A stretch of DNA of 57,922 nucleotides from Saprospiraceae bacterium (lineage in GTDB: Bacteria > Bacteroidota > Bacteroidia > Chitinophagales > Saprospiraceae), in NCBI GenBank assembly GCA_016717145.1, contig JADKGD010000043.1, forward strand, positions 1 through 57,922. The letters are read 5' to 3'. Shown in pieces: positions 1 through 13,549 of the stretch (position 1 is the first letter of the stretch; every line of letters starts with the position of its first letter). The notes under the pieces are model-generated. The model made no database searches. It worked only from the letters and a program-made list of their open reading frames with translations, and was not told where the DNA came from. The position numbers were made by a program, and so were the translations under genes.

Positions 1-1
1 C

Positions 2-3000
2 GGCGGTTTGACAGTTACCTATCATTCCACTTTGGCAAATGCAATTGCTGGAATTGGAGCTTTAACACCTCTTTTTCCATCACCAAGTACAACAATTTTT
101 GCCAGGGTATTTAATCCGGCGACCGGTTGTTTTGACATCGCAGACATAATACTTAATGTTAATGCCCTTCCTACCGGAATTGCCATACAAAATGTTAATA
201 ATGGTAATGCTACCACTAATTTTGACGTTTGTGCTGGTAGTGAAATTGAATTATCAGTCAATAATGGAACCGCTGTATTACCTGTGACATACAATTGGAC
301 AGTTGATGGTGTGCCAAATCCCGGTACTTTCCCGATTCCTTCCGCTGTTATTGCAACCCATGACGGTGTTTGGCAGGTAACTGTGACGGATGCTAATGGG
401 TGTACCGCGACAGACAATATTACCATAACTGTTGATCCCAATCCATTAAATACATGTGCCAATGCAACAACACTCATTGACAATGCTGCTCCAATAAATG
501 GAACAACAGCGTGTGCATCAGCCTTCAACACTGGATTTTGCGGTTTAAATACCACCACGTCGCATACAGTTTTTTATAGATACACCGTACCAGCAGGTAA
601 TACCACCAATACAAATATTGTTTTCACCGTGGCTCCAAATACTTTAACAACAGGAAGTGCTGCCACTGATCTTAATATCGGTTTGTTTACGAGTTGTGCA
701 GGTGCACCATATACCACAACCACAGTTTCAGGAGACTTATGCAACCCTGCAGCAGGCTTGGTGACCATTACATGTATAGCACCTGGGACTATGCTACTGA
801 TTGCCATTGGTTCAAGTGATACCAATGAAGGTGATTTTAGTATAACTATTGATGAAACAAATGCCGGTGTACCGGTCAATGATTTATGTACATCGCCTAC
901 TCCAGTAGTTTTACAGCTGATTGCGACCTTACAACAGTTGCTGGAAATACTTTAAACGCTTGTCCAGAGCTATTTGTAGGTTCAGGTTGTGCACTTAATA
1001 ATTTCCCCTACCATCTGGTATCAAGCGGTGCTTCCTGCCGGAGGAATTGGTTTCGGCTTTGAAAACTTAACCGGAAATCCAAATATTAACGTATTCAATA
1101 ATAACTGTGCAAGTTTAACTCAGTTTGGGGCTTGTATTACGGCAACTTCAAATTTAACTTCCTTAACACCAGGAACATATTTAATTGCAGTTCGTAATAC
1201 TGATCCCGGAGCAGCGTTTACATTTGACATTAAAACAATCATTCCACCATCAAATGATTTATGTGCCAGTGGTACAACTCTTTCTGATAATGTACAAATA
1301 AATGGAACTACAGCTTGTGCTACCCCATTTAATACTGGTTATTGTGGTCTAAATACTACAACATCGCATACTGTTTTTTATAATTATACCGTTCCAGCAG
1401 GAAATACGACAAATACAAATCTTGATTTTACTATTCTGACTAATACAGCGACCACAGGAACTGCCGCGTCAGATCTTAATATAGGTCTGTTTACTAACTG
1501 TGGTGGTACTGTTTATAATGCTTCGGTAGCTTCCGGTGATCCTTGTGACCCAACAACAGGCGTGGTGAGGGTAGAATGTGTAGCCCCGGGTACTGTTTTG
1601 ACAATTGCTATTGGATCAAACAATAATGCTGAAGGTGATTTTAGTATCAGAGTGGATGAAACAAATGTTGGTATCCCAGCAAACGATCTATGTGCTGCAG
1701 CTCAAACAATTACAATTGCTAATAACTGTGACTTTCAAACCGTAAATGGTACAACACTTAATGCATGCCCTGAGGTTAATACGACTGTTTGTGGTGTAGA
1801 TAATTTCCCTACCGTATGGTATTCCGTGACCTTGCCTGCTAGTGCTATTGGATTAGGTTTTGACAATTTATCTGCCGGACTTAATATTGCTATTTTAACA
1901 AATAGTTGTGCAGCTCCTGTACAAATTGGTGCTTGTGTAACAGGTACTATTGACATAAATTCGGGATTAACGGGTGGTAATACTTATTTTCTGGCAGTGA
2001 GAAATACAGATCCGGGTGCACCTTTAAATTTTGATATTAAAACCATCGTGCCTCCTGCAAATGATTTATGTGCAAATGCCACAGCACTAACAGACAATGT
2101 TCAGGTTAATGGTACGACAGCTTGTGCTACTCCATTTGCTACATCTTATTGTGGATTAAGTACAACCACTTCGCATACAGTATTTTATACTTATGTTGTA
2201 CCAGCCGGTAATACCACAAACACAAATCTTGAATTTACCATATTATCAAATACAGCTACAACAGGAACAGCAGCAACTGACCTAAATATTGGTCTCTTTA
2301 CAAACTGTAGTGGTTCAGTATATACCTCATCACTGGCTTCAGGAGATTTGTGTGCACCTACTGCTTCTGTGGTAGTTGTAGAGTGCGTTGCGCCAGGAAC
2401 AACTTTAACCATTGCCATTGGGTCAAATAACAATGCCGAGGGTGACTTTAGTATTAAAGTTGATGAAACAAATGCCGGCATCCCGGCAAATGATTTATGT
2501 GCGGCTGCTCAGTTGATCACCATTGCAAACAATTGCGATTTTCAAACTGTTGGTGGCACTACCTCCAATGCATGTCCTGAAACCAATAGTGCTGTTTGTG
2601 GTGTAGATAACTTCCCGACTGTTTGGTTCAGAGTAACTTTACCTGTTAATGGTATTGGCTTTGGATTTGAAAATCTAAGTGTTGGTCTGAATATCGCAAT
2701 TTTGACAAATAATTGTACAACTCCGGTTCAAATAGGTAGTTGTATAACGGGGACCATAGATGCAATAACTGGCTTTACTGCCGGCAACACTTATTTATTG
2801 GCTGTTAGAAATGCCGACCCAGGAGGTCTCTTTAATTTTGATATTAAGACAATTGTACCACCGTCAAATGACTTGTGCGCAAATGCAGTTGCATTAGCTG
2901 ATAATGTGCAGGTAAATGGTACAACTGCTTGTGCAACTCCTTTTGCAACTTCTTATTGCGGCTTGAGTACAACAACATCTCATACTGTATTTTATAGCTA

Positions 3001-6000
3001 TACTGTTCCGGCAGGCAATACTACCAATACTGATTTGGAATTTACCATATTACCAAATATACTAACCACAGGTACGCCTGCCTCTGATTTAAATATTGGA
3101 TTATTTACAAACTGTTCAGGAACTGTTTATAATGCTACTGTTGATGCACCGGGAGATCTTTGTTTACCTGTAGGAAGTACCATTACCGTGAGTTGTGTGG
3201 CACCTGGAACAGTACTTACCATTGCCATTGGTTCCAATAATAATGCTGAAGGTGACTTTAGTATTAATGTCAATGAAACGAGCGTTGGCATCCCAGTCAA
3301 TGACTTATGTCTGGCTCCTACCGTAATTACCATAGTTGAGAATTGTGAATTCCAGCCTGTAACCGGTACTACTTTAGGTGCTTGTCCCGAAACATTTGCA
3401 GGAGGCGCCTGTGCACTAAATAATTTTGCAACCGTTTGGTATCAGGTCGTTTTACCTGCAGGTGGTGTTGGTTTTGGGTTTCAAAATCTTTCCCCAGGTC
3501 TAAATATAGCTATCTTTAATAATAGTTGCCCTAATCCAACTCAGGTTGGAGCCTGTGTAACAGGAAATATTGACATTACAACTGGCTTCGTACCTGGAAC
3601 TTATTTGATCGCTGTAAGAAATACGCTTACTGGTGCTGCTGTCTCGTTTGACATAAAAACTATTTTATTCCTTGCCAATGATGATCCATGTATGCCGGGT
3701 TTCGTAGCTACACCACTGGCCAATGCTACCTTACTGCCAAACCAAAATAATACTTGTGCAACAGATGATAATACCTGTGCTGGTGCAGCCGTAGCAAATA
3801 CGCTATGGTATACATTTACATTATCCGCTCCGAATGACAAAATAACCATAAATGTGGCTGGTTTGACTTCGCCTTCTATTGGTATCTATACGCAGGTAAA
3901 TCCTTGCTTACAAACACCAGTTAATGAAGAATGTAATGGTGACGGAATGGTAGAGTTTAATTGTCTTGCACCCGGAACTTATTCCATTATGATCGGAACT
4001 TCATTAATAAATGCTGGTATTTTTAGTGTTACTGCTACTCAAGGCACAAATGCAAGTGTACCAAATGATTTGTGCAGCATGGCAACTTTATTACCTGGTC
4101 AACCATATGACCTATGTGTGGATATTCCTGGTTTTACTTCAACAAACCTTAACGCTTGTCCTGAGCCGGGTCTTGCCTCGGTTGGAATGTGTAATTTCCA
4201 GACTCAAGAAACTTCATGGTATACGTTTGTAGCTCCGGGAGTTGCGCCACAGGCACCTACAATGGACTTTACATATACAGCATATACAGGTGCAGGAACA
4301 CCATTTATGGGACTGTTTACCGGTGGCTGCGGAGGACTTACTGCTGTTACAACAACATGTTTATCCGGCTTGAATACTGTTTTTGGAAATATAGGGCCAT
4401 TAACACCAGGTCAGACATATTATATAGCCTTGTCATCATTTGGAGATACTGGTGGAAATTCGACCTTTTCTATTAAGTTTAACATAGGACCTCCCAATGA
4501 TAATAAATGTGCTGATTTAACAGCTTATAATTTAGGATCTGGTGGTACGTTATTATCTCAAACAAATTTATGTTCCGGTGGTGATTATACCATTACAACT
4601 TGTCCTGCTACAGACTCACAAAACTCTGTTTGGTATACTTTTACAGTTGATCCGGGAAGTTACGGTATTAATATCTACATAGATCAAATTCTTAATAATG
4701 GAATGCCATTGCTCGGACCAATTGCAGCAGGGGTTTTTCCTGATGGTTGCACCTCAAACGTTACTGTTGGTACGCTTTGTTTTCCTGCAAAAACAGATCA
4801 GGTTTTAGACTGTCTTGAACCGGGGACTTATGACCTCCAAATTTCAACAAGTACTGCAAACGCAGGTGAATTTACGATTACTACTTCTCAATTAGTTGAT
4901 AATCGTAGTTGTCCTGCAGATAGCTATTCCTCTGACTTTAGTGATTTGTGTGCTGATGCAATAAATATCAATATGGCAGGTATTATTTGTGAAGATATTT
5001 TGGTTAAGGGTTGTAATACAAATGCTTGTCCGGAAAATTTCACATCACCGGGATGTTCTTTCAATCAAAATCCAACAGTATGGTTTAAATTTACAGTCGA
5101 TGCTAATGCCTCAACTGTAGACATCACCGGAATGACCGGTGGTTACGAATATGCTATATTGGTTAATGACCCATGTACGGACTCACCTCCTACTGGTCTG
5201 GCTTCATACTTATGTTTGACAGCTGCTAATACTACCGGAATACCAATAACAGGCGGAGCAACTTATTACCTGCTGGTTTCAGACCCTAATGGGGGTACAT
5301 TTGCTTTTAATATTAAACAAAACGTGTTGCCAGTAAATGACGACCCTATTCCTAGTTCACCAAGGCCTCCATTTGATCTTCCATTGGACGGTGGTCATTC
5401 CAGTACTACGTGTTGTGCAGTTGGATTTGCTGATAATCCGAATCTGGATTTTCCAAATGTTTCTTGTGCAGGGGCGACCGAAGATGGGGCTGTTTGGTAT
5501 ACCTACACTACCGGCACAGAAATAGGTATAGAAGTTCAGGTTTTCCCTTCAGGATCAAACCCGATTTCAGGAAATACGACTGTTGAAGTATTAACAGGTT
5601 CTGCAGCAGGACCAGGAGGTCTGTTCTCTCCTACTTCAGTTTCTTGCGATGCTTTGCCAGCAATAATTAAATTGTCGTGTTATGACCCAGGTCAGGTAAT
5701 ATGGATAAAGGTGGCCTCCGCTGATGGCGAATGTGGCGATTTTTCAATAAATCTAGTAACGCTCAGCCGATGCCAGCAAGCTGATGAATGTGACGAAATA
5801 GGCGCCAGTCAAACGTTAGGCCCAACTATGACTGATCCAAATTGTGGCGCTTTTGTTATTTTCACTGCCGATGGTTGCCTTGAGTCGTCTTGCCCTCAGG
5901 ATGATGTAGCTGGCTGTGGCCTTGACGTCAATCCTACTGTCTGGTTTCAGGTTACTGTGGATATTGAAGCAGTCCAACTGGCTACATTTGTTACAACTAA

Positions 6001-9000
6001 TGGAAGCTGGCAACCTGTATGGGCGATTTTCCAAGGACCTTGCGATGCTCTTGCCATTGTAAATGGCGGAACTATTGCCATGCCAACGCCTTGTAGTAAT
6101 GGAGACTCAAACGCGGGAGAACACACTGTTGGTGTAATTCAAGGGGTTGATACTTACTATATTGGTATTAGCGCTCAAGGGCTGATCGATGATCCGAATT
6201 TTACACTTACTTTATATACTTCAGCTGGTTGCGTTTCTTGCATCGGAGGTGATCAGGGTTGTAACACAACGGCAGAATTTGAGATCACACAACGAAGTAG
6301 CGACAGGCCACTTGATGATTTAAATTTCTGTCAGGGTGAAGAAGTCACCGTTTGTGTAAATTACTTATATGATGCATCCCAAACCGGTGTTGACTGGTTC
6401 CATGGTCTGATTCCAAATTTTGGCCCTGGATGGGATTTGGACGCCTTTGATCCAACAGCTGTTACAGTAAGCCCAGGCAACCCTGAATGGAATGACGAAG
6501 ATGATGGCGCATGTGCACCTTTCATCACAGAACAAATGCCATTGTTATGTACATATACCGACCCTCAAACAGGAAGATTGAAATTATGCAATATTGCTTG
6601 CGAAATTTGTCCATGTGCTGCTCCATTAGTTCAGGACTCGCCACTACCCAGCGGTTGGTTCTGGAGTACAAATGGTGGTGCAGGATGTCTAAATGACTGT
6701 TCACCTTCTACCCATTATGGTATCGGTCAAGTCGTTGTAAATATTAATTTTTGCGTAGATTTGAAGGTTAGAGAATTTGACAATCAAGCAGATTGTAATG
6801 CAAACAAAAGTTTACAATTTAATTTCCAGACAACTTCAGACGGAGTTTCCGGATGTTGGAATGATCCGGTTGCAGAGTGTAAATTGGATAAGGCACAAAT
6901 TGGCCCTGCTTGGCAGATTGATTGTCGCAGACCTCCAAAAGTTTTAGGTAATGATGATGAGCTATGCCACGAAGGTATTATTGATATTGATCTTACTAAC
7001 GAAGCTGGAATTGGTGGCGTTGATTTAGTTGTAACGCACATTCCAAATCCTGATGTAACTGGCGCAATGGATCATTTATTTACTAATGGCAGTGGTACTA
7101 TAGATGATTATTTGACAAATACATCTGCTAACACTACCATTCAGGAATATGAAGCTTATATCATCGACCCAACCATTTTGTGTCCGGCACCTAAGGATAC
7201 TTTCAGAGTTACAATTTATGCGGAATTGATTGTTCAATTGCCATTGCTCGATATATGTGCAGAAAACATTGGTGGTGTAGAGATGATTCCAACTATTTCA
7301 GGTGGCACTGGTAATTATGTTGGATATGCGTGGAGCACAGGTGAAAATACACCTACAATAACCATATACCCTACTTCTCCTTCCACGATTTCTGTGACTG
7401 TTACAGACGATAAAGGATGTAGGGGTCCAGCAACAGTAAATGTAAATAAACTTTTGCCTGTTAATTTTGCTATTAACCCTGCTTCAATAACTTCTTGTGC
7501 AAATGATGTTGTATTTCAGGCCATAAATTTTGTGTCAAACGGCAATCCTGTTATTTCTTGGAATGTGCCAGGAGAGCTTTATTTTATTGATTTAGGAGAC
7601 CAGATTTCTATTAACCTTCCTTTTTCAAATCCACAAAATTCACCGTACACCATTCAGGCAACTTTGACAGATCAGTATGGTTGTAATATTACTAAAGAAG
7701 CTATTCTGACGATTTCAATTCAGCCCAGCGGTGAATTAGGAAACGTCACGCCGGCTTGCGGTCAGTTAATGACAGACATTTCCATTTTGAATTATATTAC
7801 AAATACCAGTCCTGCACCGCCTGTAACTTTTAAACTTTTAGATTGTGGTGGTAATCAGGTATATGGAACTGGAGGTACAGGACAGTTTGGTGCATACATC
7901 TTATACGACCCGACCGCCATATTTGAAGATGTCGATTTATCTCTTAGTAACTGTTTCCAGTTACTTATTGAGGAACAAGGCGGATGTACATTTGTCAGCC
8001 CTAATTTTACTATTCCGATTACCTCAGGTACGCCAGTCCAAATAAGCCCGGCCACAACAATATGTAATGGTAAAAGCACCACAATTAGTATACTTAATCC
8101 TGCCAGTTATACTGGTCCGGGTGCGGGATTTGTTTGGTCTCCTTCAGGTGCCGGTCCATCATTTAGTGTCATGCCGACTATGACCACCCAATACTCGGTT
8201 ACAGCTACTCAAAGCAACGGATGTACAAGTGTTGCCAGTACAATCATATCAGTTGATAATCTACCAATAGCTGCTATTTCAGGGTCAACGACATATTGTG
8301 CAGGTGCAAACACCCAATTGACAGCATCTGGAGGAACCTCTTATGTATGGAGTGGTCCATCAGCATTTACTGCGTCAACTGATAATACCGGAGCTATAAA
8401 TACACCGGGTACATATAACGTTACAGTAACAGATATGAATGGTTGCACAGCAACAGCTTCAGAAACTATTTCCCAAAGTTCACAATTAACGTTAACCATT
8501 GCTGATATCGTTTTGTGTAATAACAATCTTGATTCACTTAATGCCGGTGCAGGTTTTGACACCTATCTATGGAAAAATTCAAGTAATGTAACTGTTGGAA
8601 CCTCACAGTTCCTAACTGTCACTCAAGCCGGTACTTATACTGTCAATGTGACACAGGGTATTTGTACCGGAACAGGAACAGGAATTGTTATAAATAACAA
8701 TACGCCTGTGCTCAACTTACCTGACAGTACTGATGTGTGCAGGCTTAACACTGGCATAGGACCTGTAACCATTGATTTTGTATCTCTTGCTGACACAACC
8801 AACGGTTTTTGGTTAAATATTGATAATGCAACTGTCAATACTTCAAACTGGGGCAATGTCGATTTCACGACTGTATTGGCAAGTGGATACTACAGATTTG
8901 TTTTTAACACCAACAATGCGGTTGCGCCGTGTATAAATGTATCAGATGCTATTGTGGTTCAGGTAAATAACTGTCCATGCCCAACACCTGCATTAATAGC

Positions 9001-12000
9001 ACTTCCGGATGTATGTAACAGCAGTACAATTGATGTAAAACTTAGCAGTATTTTTGTGGGTAACCCATTGCCAGGAGTTTGGTCTGTTGTGGCACCTTCG
9101 CCTTTGCCATTTCCAACTATAACCAATGATAGTTTGAAAGTAACAGGTATAAATGAAGGCGTATATACCATCAGATATACATATCAACCGCCTTCACCTG
9201 GAACATGTGCTAAATTTATCGAAACGACTTTATCGGTGTATAATGCTTCATCTCTTACGTTAAAAGATGAAGTACTTTGTAACATGGATATCGGGTCCGG
9301 ACCGACAACCTTAAATCTTAACGATCTTATTGTTTCTGTCAACCAACCATCTCCGGGAACATGGAAGCAGATTAAAGGAACTGCGGTAGGTGGTACTATT
9401 CCAAATATTGATGTTTCCGGAATGGCAATTGATACTTTAGAATTTGAATATACCACTACTGCAGCCGGTGCTTGTCCACCTGTGACAGAAATAGCGGAAG
9501 TCCGAATCAGAAATTGTAGTTGTCCTGATGTGGTGCTACTTCCGGATACATTATGTAATGGATCTATGACCTTATTGGATCTACAGTTACCATCCAAATT
9601 TATGGTTCTGCCTGCAAATGTAACCGGAACCTGGACTTCGCCTGTAAATGGAACAATTTCTGCTGGTCATTTCTTTAATCCATTCGGAGTTACTGCAAAT
9701 AGTTATGTGGTTAAGTTCAAAGTATCGGGAACTTTACCTGCCGGTTGTCAATCTACATTTGATAAAATGATTGAAATAAAAGATCAACCACTGGTTACGG
9801 TAGATAAAGATGGTAGCGCATGTTCTACAGTAGGCGCAAATGGAACAACACAAGTGAATTTAAATTCATTATTAGACCTGAGTAATACATCAAATGGTGG
9901 TACATGGAAACAAATAAGTCCTGCATTACCTTTATTGGTTATTCCTGTTAATAATATTATCGATTTGACAGGGCAGACACCCGGTGTTACATTTATCTTT
10001 GAATATTCTGTTCCTGGGACAAGCCCTTGTAACGACGCAAAAGGTCAGGTAAATGTTCTTGTCAAAGATTGTAATTGCCCTGATGGCGATATTGCTTGTG
10101 TAAGCCCCAATTGTGATCTTTGTAACGATAGTGGCATCCTTGATTTAACATCAACCATTGTCAATCCATTAACCTTTGCACCTGGTGTTTGGACAGTATC
10201 CGGTCCTGTAGGTGAAAATATTCCTTTAGTAAATACTACCATACTTGATGCAAAAGGTTTAACCGCAGGTACCTACAAAGTAAAGTATACCTTGACACCA
10301 AAACCTTCAGGCAATTGCCCTGACTTTGATGAATTTACCCTGAAAATTTCAAACAAGGCAATAGCTGTTGTAACGCCAGATACACTTTTATGTAATAGTG
10401 CTCAAACTGGTGAAATATTTAGTCTTACGGCTTTGGTAAAATCTGGTTTTGGTGCTTGGTCAGACGACGACGGAATATCAGTAACCGCACCTGTTTCGTT
10501 AGAAGGGCTTACAGAAGGTACTGTTTTAAATTTCACATTTACTGTTGGAAATACTCCACCATGTACACCAAGTGTATATCCGGTCACGCTTTCTATAACT
10601 GAAAATTGTAATTGTGAACAAATCGTTTTAGGTCCTATCAGATCTATGTGCACGAATGAAGGTAGCTTTGATTTGAAGGCAATAAGCAGTACTCCGGTAC
10701 CCGGTACATGGAAATCATCAAATCCTCTTTTAGTCATCACTAATGGAATTATTGCCCTCACTGGTGTAAAGGCTGGCGTTTATGAAATAATTTATGCCCT
10801 TGATGCTCCTGAACCAAATTGCCCTAAAGAAAGGAAAGTCAATATCACCGTATCAAATCCAAAGTCTGCAGGAACAGCTCGAGGAGCTGAATTCTGCATT
10901 GGAGCCACTGATTTGATAAAGTTGTTTGACAGGCTGGACAATGAAGACACTGGAGGCACATGGTCAGTTGTCAGCGGCGGAACAGCGGGATTTGATGCGG
11001 CAAAAGGTGAATTCAACCTTACGGGCAGAGCAGCTGGTTCTTATATTTTTAAATATGAGTTCAAAAACCAAACACCTTGCCCCGATGATTCCGAAGAAGT
11101 GACCATTAAAATAAATGCGCTTCCTATCGCTGATGCTGGAAATGATCAAAACATTGATTGTTCAAAACAAACCGCAATTTTAGGTACAAACCTTACTTCT
11201 ACCGGTATAAATATCGTATATGAATGGAAGCTTTTGAATAACATTGTTGGAACAACACAAACCATCATAGCATCAAAAGGTGGTGATTATGTGCTTACCG
11301 TACGTGATACCTTGACAAAATGTTCCGATGATGATATGGTTATTGTGGTACAGGCTGATGATTTACCGATCTTTGATGTCGTTGTCGATACCATTCTATG
11401 CTTCGGTCAGACTGCCACTATAACTTTGAGTAATTTAAGTGGTGGAAAAGCTCCATATGAAATATCATTTGATGGTGGAAAAACATATGCCGCTGCGTTG
11501 ATTGCCGACAATTTGAAAGCAGGAAGTTACAAGGTACAGGTTAAAGACGCTAATGGATGTGTAAATGATCAATTACCAGCGATTGTGATCGTAGAACCAG
11601 TTGTTTTTACTGTCAAGTTGGTTGATGATTTTGTCATTAATGTAGGTGAAGATTCATTATTAACAATAAAGGGACAATATAATGAGTTGACGGCTCAAAG
11701 TGTCATTTGGAAGGCTAATGGTGTAGAAGTGGCAACATCAAAAGACCAACCAACTCTGAAGGCAATACCAACAGAAGATACGGAATATACCGTCACGGTT
11801 ATAAATGAAAGTGGTTGTATAGCAACAGACATGGTCAAAATAAGTATCAAACGTGTGAAACCTGAATGTGTACCAAATATATTCTCACCAAATCAGGCGG
11901 ATGCCAATGAATATTTCAGTATAAACTGTGATGAAGTTGATTTGGTCACCAAATACAGAATATATGACAGATGGGGAAATTTGTTATTCACAGGAGAAAA

Positions 12001-12148
12001 TCTGTCGCCTTCAAACCCGAGTTCATTCTGGGATGGTGAATTCAAAGGCAAACCGGTAGTACCCGGAGTGTACGTTTATTATCTGGAAATGCTCTTTAAA
12101 GATGGGTCTACTGAAAAGAGAGGTGGAGACGTAACCGTGATAAGATAA
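2..12148 (+). CDS. giant type IX-secreted surface protein with CHU_C sorting domain (5' partial)
   Basis: The frame is open from the left edge, so the N-terminus and signal peptide lie outside; about 4,050 codons are visible. From about 437 to 3675 there are four copies of a two-part unit (see repeat entry), followed by more NDxC...WYxF modules resembling pre-peptidase C-terminal beta-sandwiches to about 6.2 kb. A distinct cysteine-rich domain lies at about 6.2-7.2 kb, then PKD/Ig-like domains, then about 8.97-11.1 kb paired Ig-like modules that begin with NCxC. The last 90 residues (PNIFSP, YDRWGN, FWDGEFKG, PGVYVYYLE) are a CHU_C/gliding-motility-associated C-terminal domain, the type B signal of the type IX system. 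The reading shifts out of frame near 905-912 (a T apparently lost in TTTT) and back near 1005-1009 (a C apparently gained in CCCC); between them frame 1 encodes the expected repeat sequence, so this is one gene. Probable adhesin or matrix protein; ligand unknown. Confidence 0.88.
437..3675 (+). repeat. four tandem two-domain (A-B) repeats, period about 807 bp
   Basis: The A half (about 136 residues) carries NGTTACA, TTTSHTVFY, PAGNTTNT and NAEGDFSI; the B half (about 130 residues) carries NDLC, NACPE, FPTVWY and FDIKT. The NGTTACA codons begin at 497, 1301, 2108 and 2915, giving periods of 804, 807 and 807 bp. The copies are similar enough in DNA to suggest recent duplication or homogenisation, and such repeats are prone to collapse in assembly. 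Confidence 0.9.
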
Positions 12149-12166
12149 TATAAGTTTAAAAAATGT

Positions 12167-12205
12167 AAAGCGGTGGGTTTAAAATAAATCCGCCGCTTTT
12201 TTTTT
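12167..12205 (+). terminator. rho-independent terminator
   Basis: A stem AAAGCGGTGGGTTT pairs with AAATCCGCCGCTTT (two G-U pairs) across a short AAAT-type loop and runs into a tract of nine T. It lies about 20 bp after the stop of the giant gene and before the TPR gene. Confidence 0.85.
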
Positions 12206-12303
12206 ACTTGGTGTAATGCTGTCCAAAAACAAACAAATAAAGAAATATATAAAAAAATAATGTATAATTCTTTATAAATAGGTATTTATGTAATTGAATT
12301 TAT

Positions 12304-12311
12304 TATTTTTG
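12304..12311 (+). promoter_or_regulatory. Bacteroidota -7 element (TATTTTTG)
   Basis: It matches the TAnnTTTG consensus 26 bp before the ATG of the TPR gene and downstream of the terminator. No well-spaced -33 TTG was found, so this is a half-site call only. Confidence 0.35.
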
Positions 12312-12337
12312 CGCAAATTTTTAAAATTTAATATATT

Positions 12338-13030
12338 ATGGCACAAAGAAAAAGTAAGGCTTCTGATAAGTCAAATGAGATTATTGATGTAGTAGAAGTA
12401 AAAGGTAGTCAGGTAAATAAACCCAATTTTTTTGAACACAATCAAAAAAATATTTCATACTTAATTATTGGATTAGGTATCTTAGCTACACTTTATTTTG
12501 CTTATAAATACCTATATGTAGGTCCAAGAGAGAAAGAAGCTGTAAATGCAATGTACAAAGCCGAAGACCAGTTTTCTAAGGATTCATTTGCATTGGCTCT
12601 AGAAAATCCGGGCGGTGGGTTTGATGGTTTTTTAGGCATCATAGATAACTATAGTGGCACAAAAACTGCTAATCTTGCAAAATATTATGCTGGCGTTTCA
12701 TATCTTAATTTAGGTAAATATACTGAAGCGGTTGAATATCTTGAAGACTATTCTGCTCCGGACGAAGTAACTTCAATCATGAAGTCAGGTGCTTTAGGTG
12801 ATGCCCATTCAGAATTGGGGGATAAAGAAAAAGCAAATAGTTATTATAAAAAGGCGGCTGGGAGCGAAAATGAATTGTTAACGCCATATTATCTTAATAA
12901 ATTGGCTATGTTGTATTACTCTGAAGGCAAATCAAAAGAAGCATTGGAGCAACTGGAAATCATTAAAAATAAATACCCGGAATCTACTGAATCAAAAGAA
13001 GCAGAAAAATTATTAGCAAGACTGCAATAA
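12338..13030 (+). CDS. membrane-anchored tetratricopeptide-repeat protein (YfgM-like)
   Basis: This 230-residue protein has a charged cytoplasmic N-terminus, one hydrophobic segment at about residues 40-62, and TPR-like helices from about residue 110 to the end (LAKYYAGVSYLNLGKY, YYLNKLAMLYYSEGK, ALEQLEIIKNKYPES). The layout is that of YfgM-type proteins with a periplasmic TPR domain, which in other bacteria bind the Sec translocon and periplasmic chaperones. In many Bacteroidota a protein of this kind lies directly before ribH, as here. The ATG is the only reasonable start and is preceded by an A/T-rich leader without a Shine-Dalgarno sequence. The exact role is inferred. Confidence 0.82.
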   Translation: MAQRKSKASDKSNEIIDVVEVKGSQVNKPNFFEHNQKNISYLIIGLGILATLYFAYKYLYVGPREKEAVNAMYKAEDQFSKDSFALALENPGGGFDGFLGIIDNYSGTKTANLAKYYAGVSYLNLGKYTEAVEYLEDYSAPDEVTSIMKSGALGDAHSELGDKEKANSYYKKAAGSENELLTPYYLNKLAMLYYSEGKSKEALEQLEIIKNKYPESTESKEAEKLLARLQ

Positions 13031-13054
13031 TATAACTTTAATTTGATAAACTTT

Positions 13055-13090
13055 AAAGGCAGAATTTTCGTTTAAATTCTGCCTTTCTTG
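13055..13090 (+). terminator. rho-independent terminator
   Basis: A perfect 13-bp stem (AAAGGCAGAATTT with AAATTCTGCCTTT) closes a six-base loop, followed by CTTGTTTT. It lies 25 bp after the TPR gene and would limit read-through into ribH. Confidence 0.8.
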
Positions 13091-13190
13091 TTTTATTTAA
13101 TATAATCTCAATTTATCAATATTTTTTTGTGAACAACTTAATGCAGATTATTTAATGAAGGTGCTTTAATTTTAAAATAATTATACCCAC

Positions 13191-13549
13191 ATGTCAAGCA
13201 GTAATAAAAATCTATCCACTATAGAAGTATCAGAAGTAGCACAGCTTAAAAATGTAAAAATTGGTATTGTAACCTCTGAATGGAATCATAAAATTACCTT
13301 TGCATTACTTGATGGATGTACAGCTACATTAAAAAGTATGGTTGCTCAGACAATGATATACTAAGTATTCAGGTACCAGGTGCTTTTGAATTACCTGCTG
13401 GCGCAAAATTACTATTAAGCAATAATAAACTCGATGCGGTAATATGCCTTGGTTGTGTAATAAAAGGTGAAACAAAACACGATGAATACATTTGCAACGC
13501 TGTTTCTATAGGTATAATGTCATTGAGTGTTCAAAATTTAAACACATGA
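13191..13549 (+). pseudogene. ribH: 6,7-dimethyl-8-ribityllumazine synthase, frameshifted and lacking its C-terminus
   Basis: Lumazine synthase makes the direct precursor of riboflavin. From ATG 13191 the N-terminal half reads normally (VKIGIVTSEWNHKIT, LLDGCTATL), then stops after a shift near 13332-13336. Restoring one A to the AAAAA run gives continuous KKYGCSDND, VPGAFELP, and the family signature CLGCVIKGETKHDEYICNAV. That shift may be a sequencing error. The protein then ends at NLNT, about 45 residues short: the conserved FGVLT and final AGGKxGNKG-type segments are absent, and the next gene starts 4 bp before this stop. Either ribH is truly truncated by a deletion or the contig is misjoined here. 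The TPR gene upstream is the usual neighbour. Confidence 0.82.

Noticed and set aside
437..3675. CRISPR-like or insertion-sequence repeat
   Set aside because: The repeats are long, in frame, coding and directly adjacent; there are no spacers or terminal inverted repeats.
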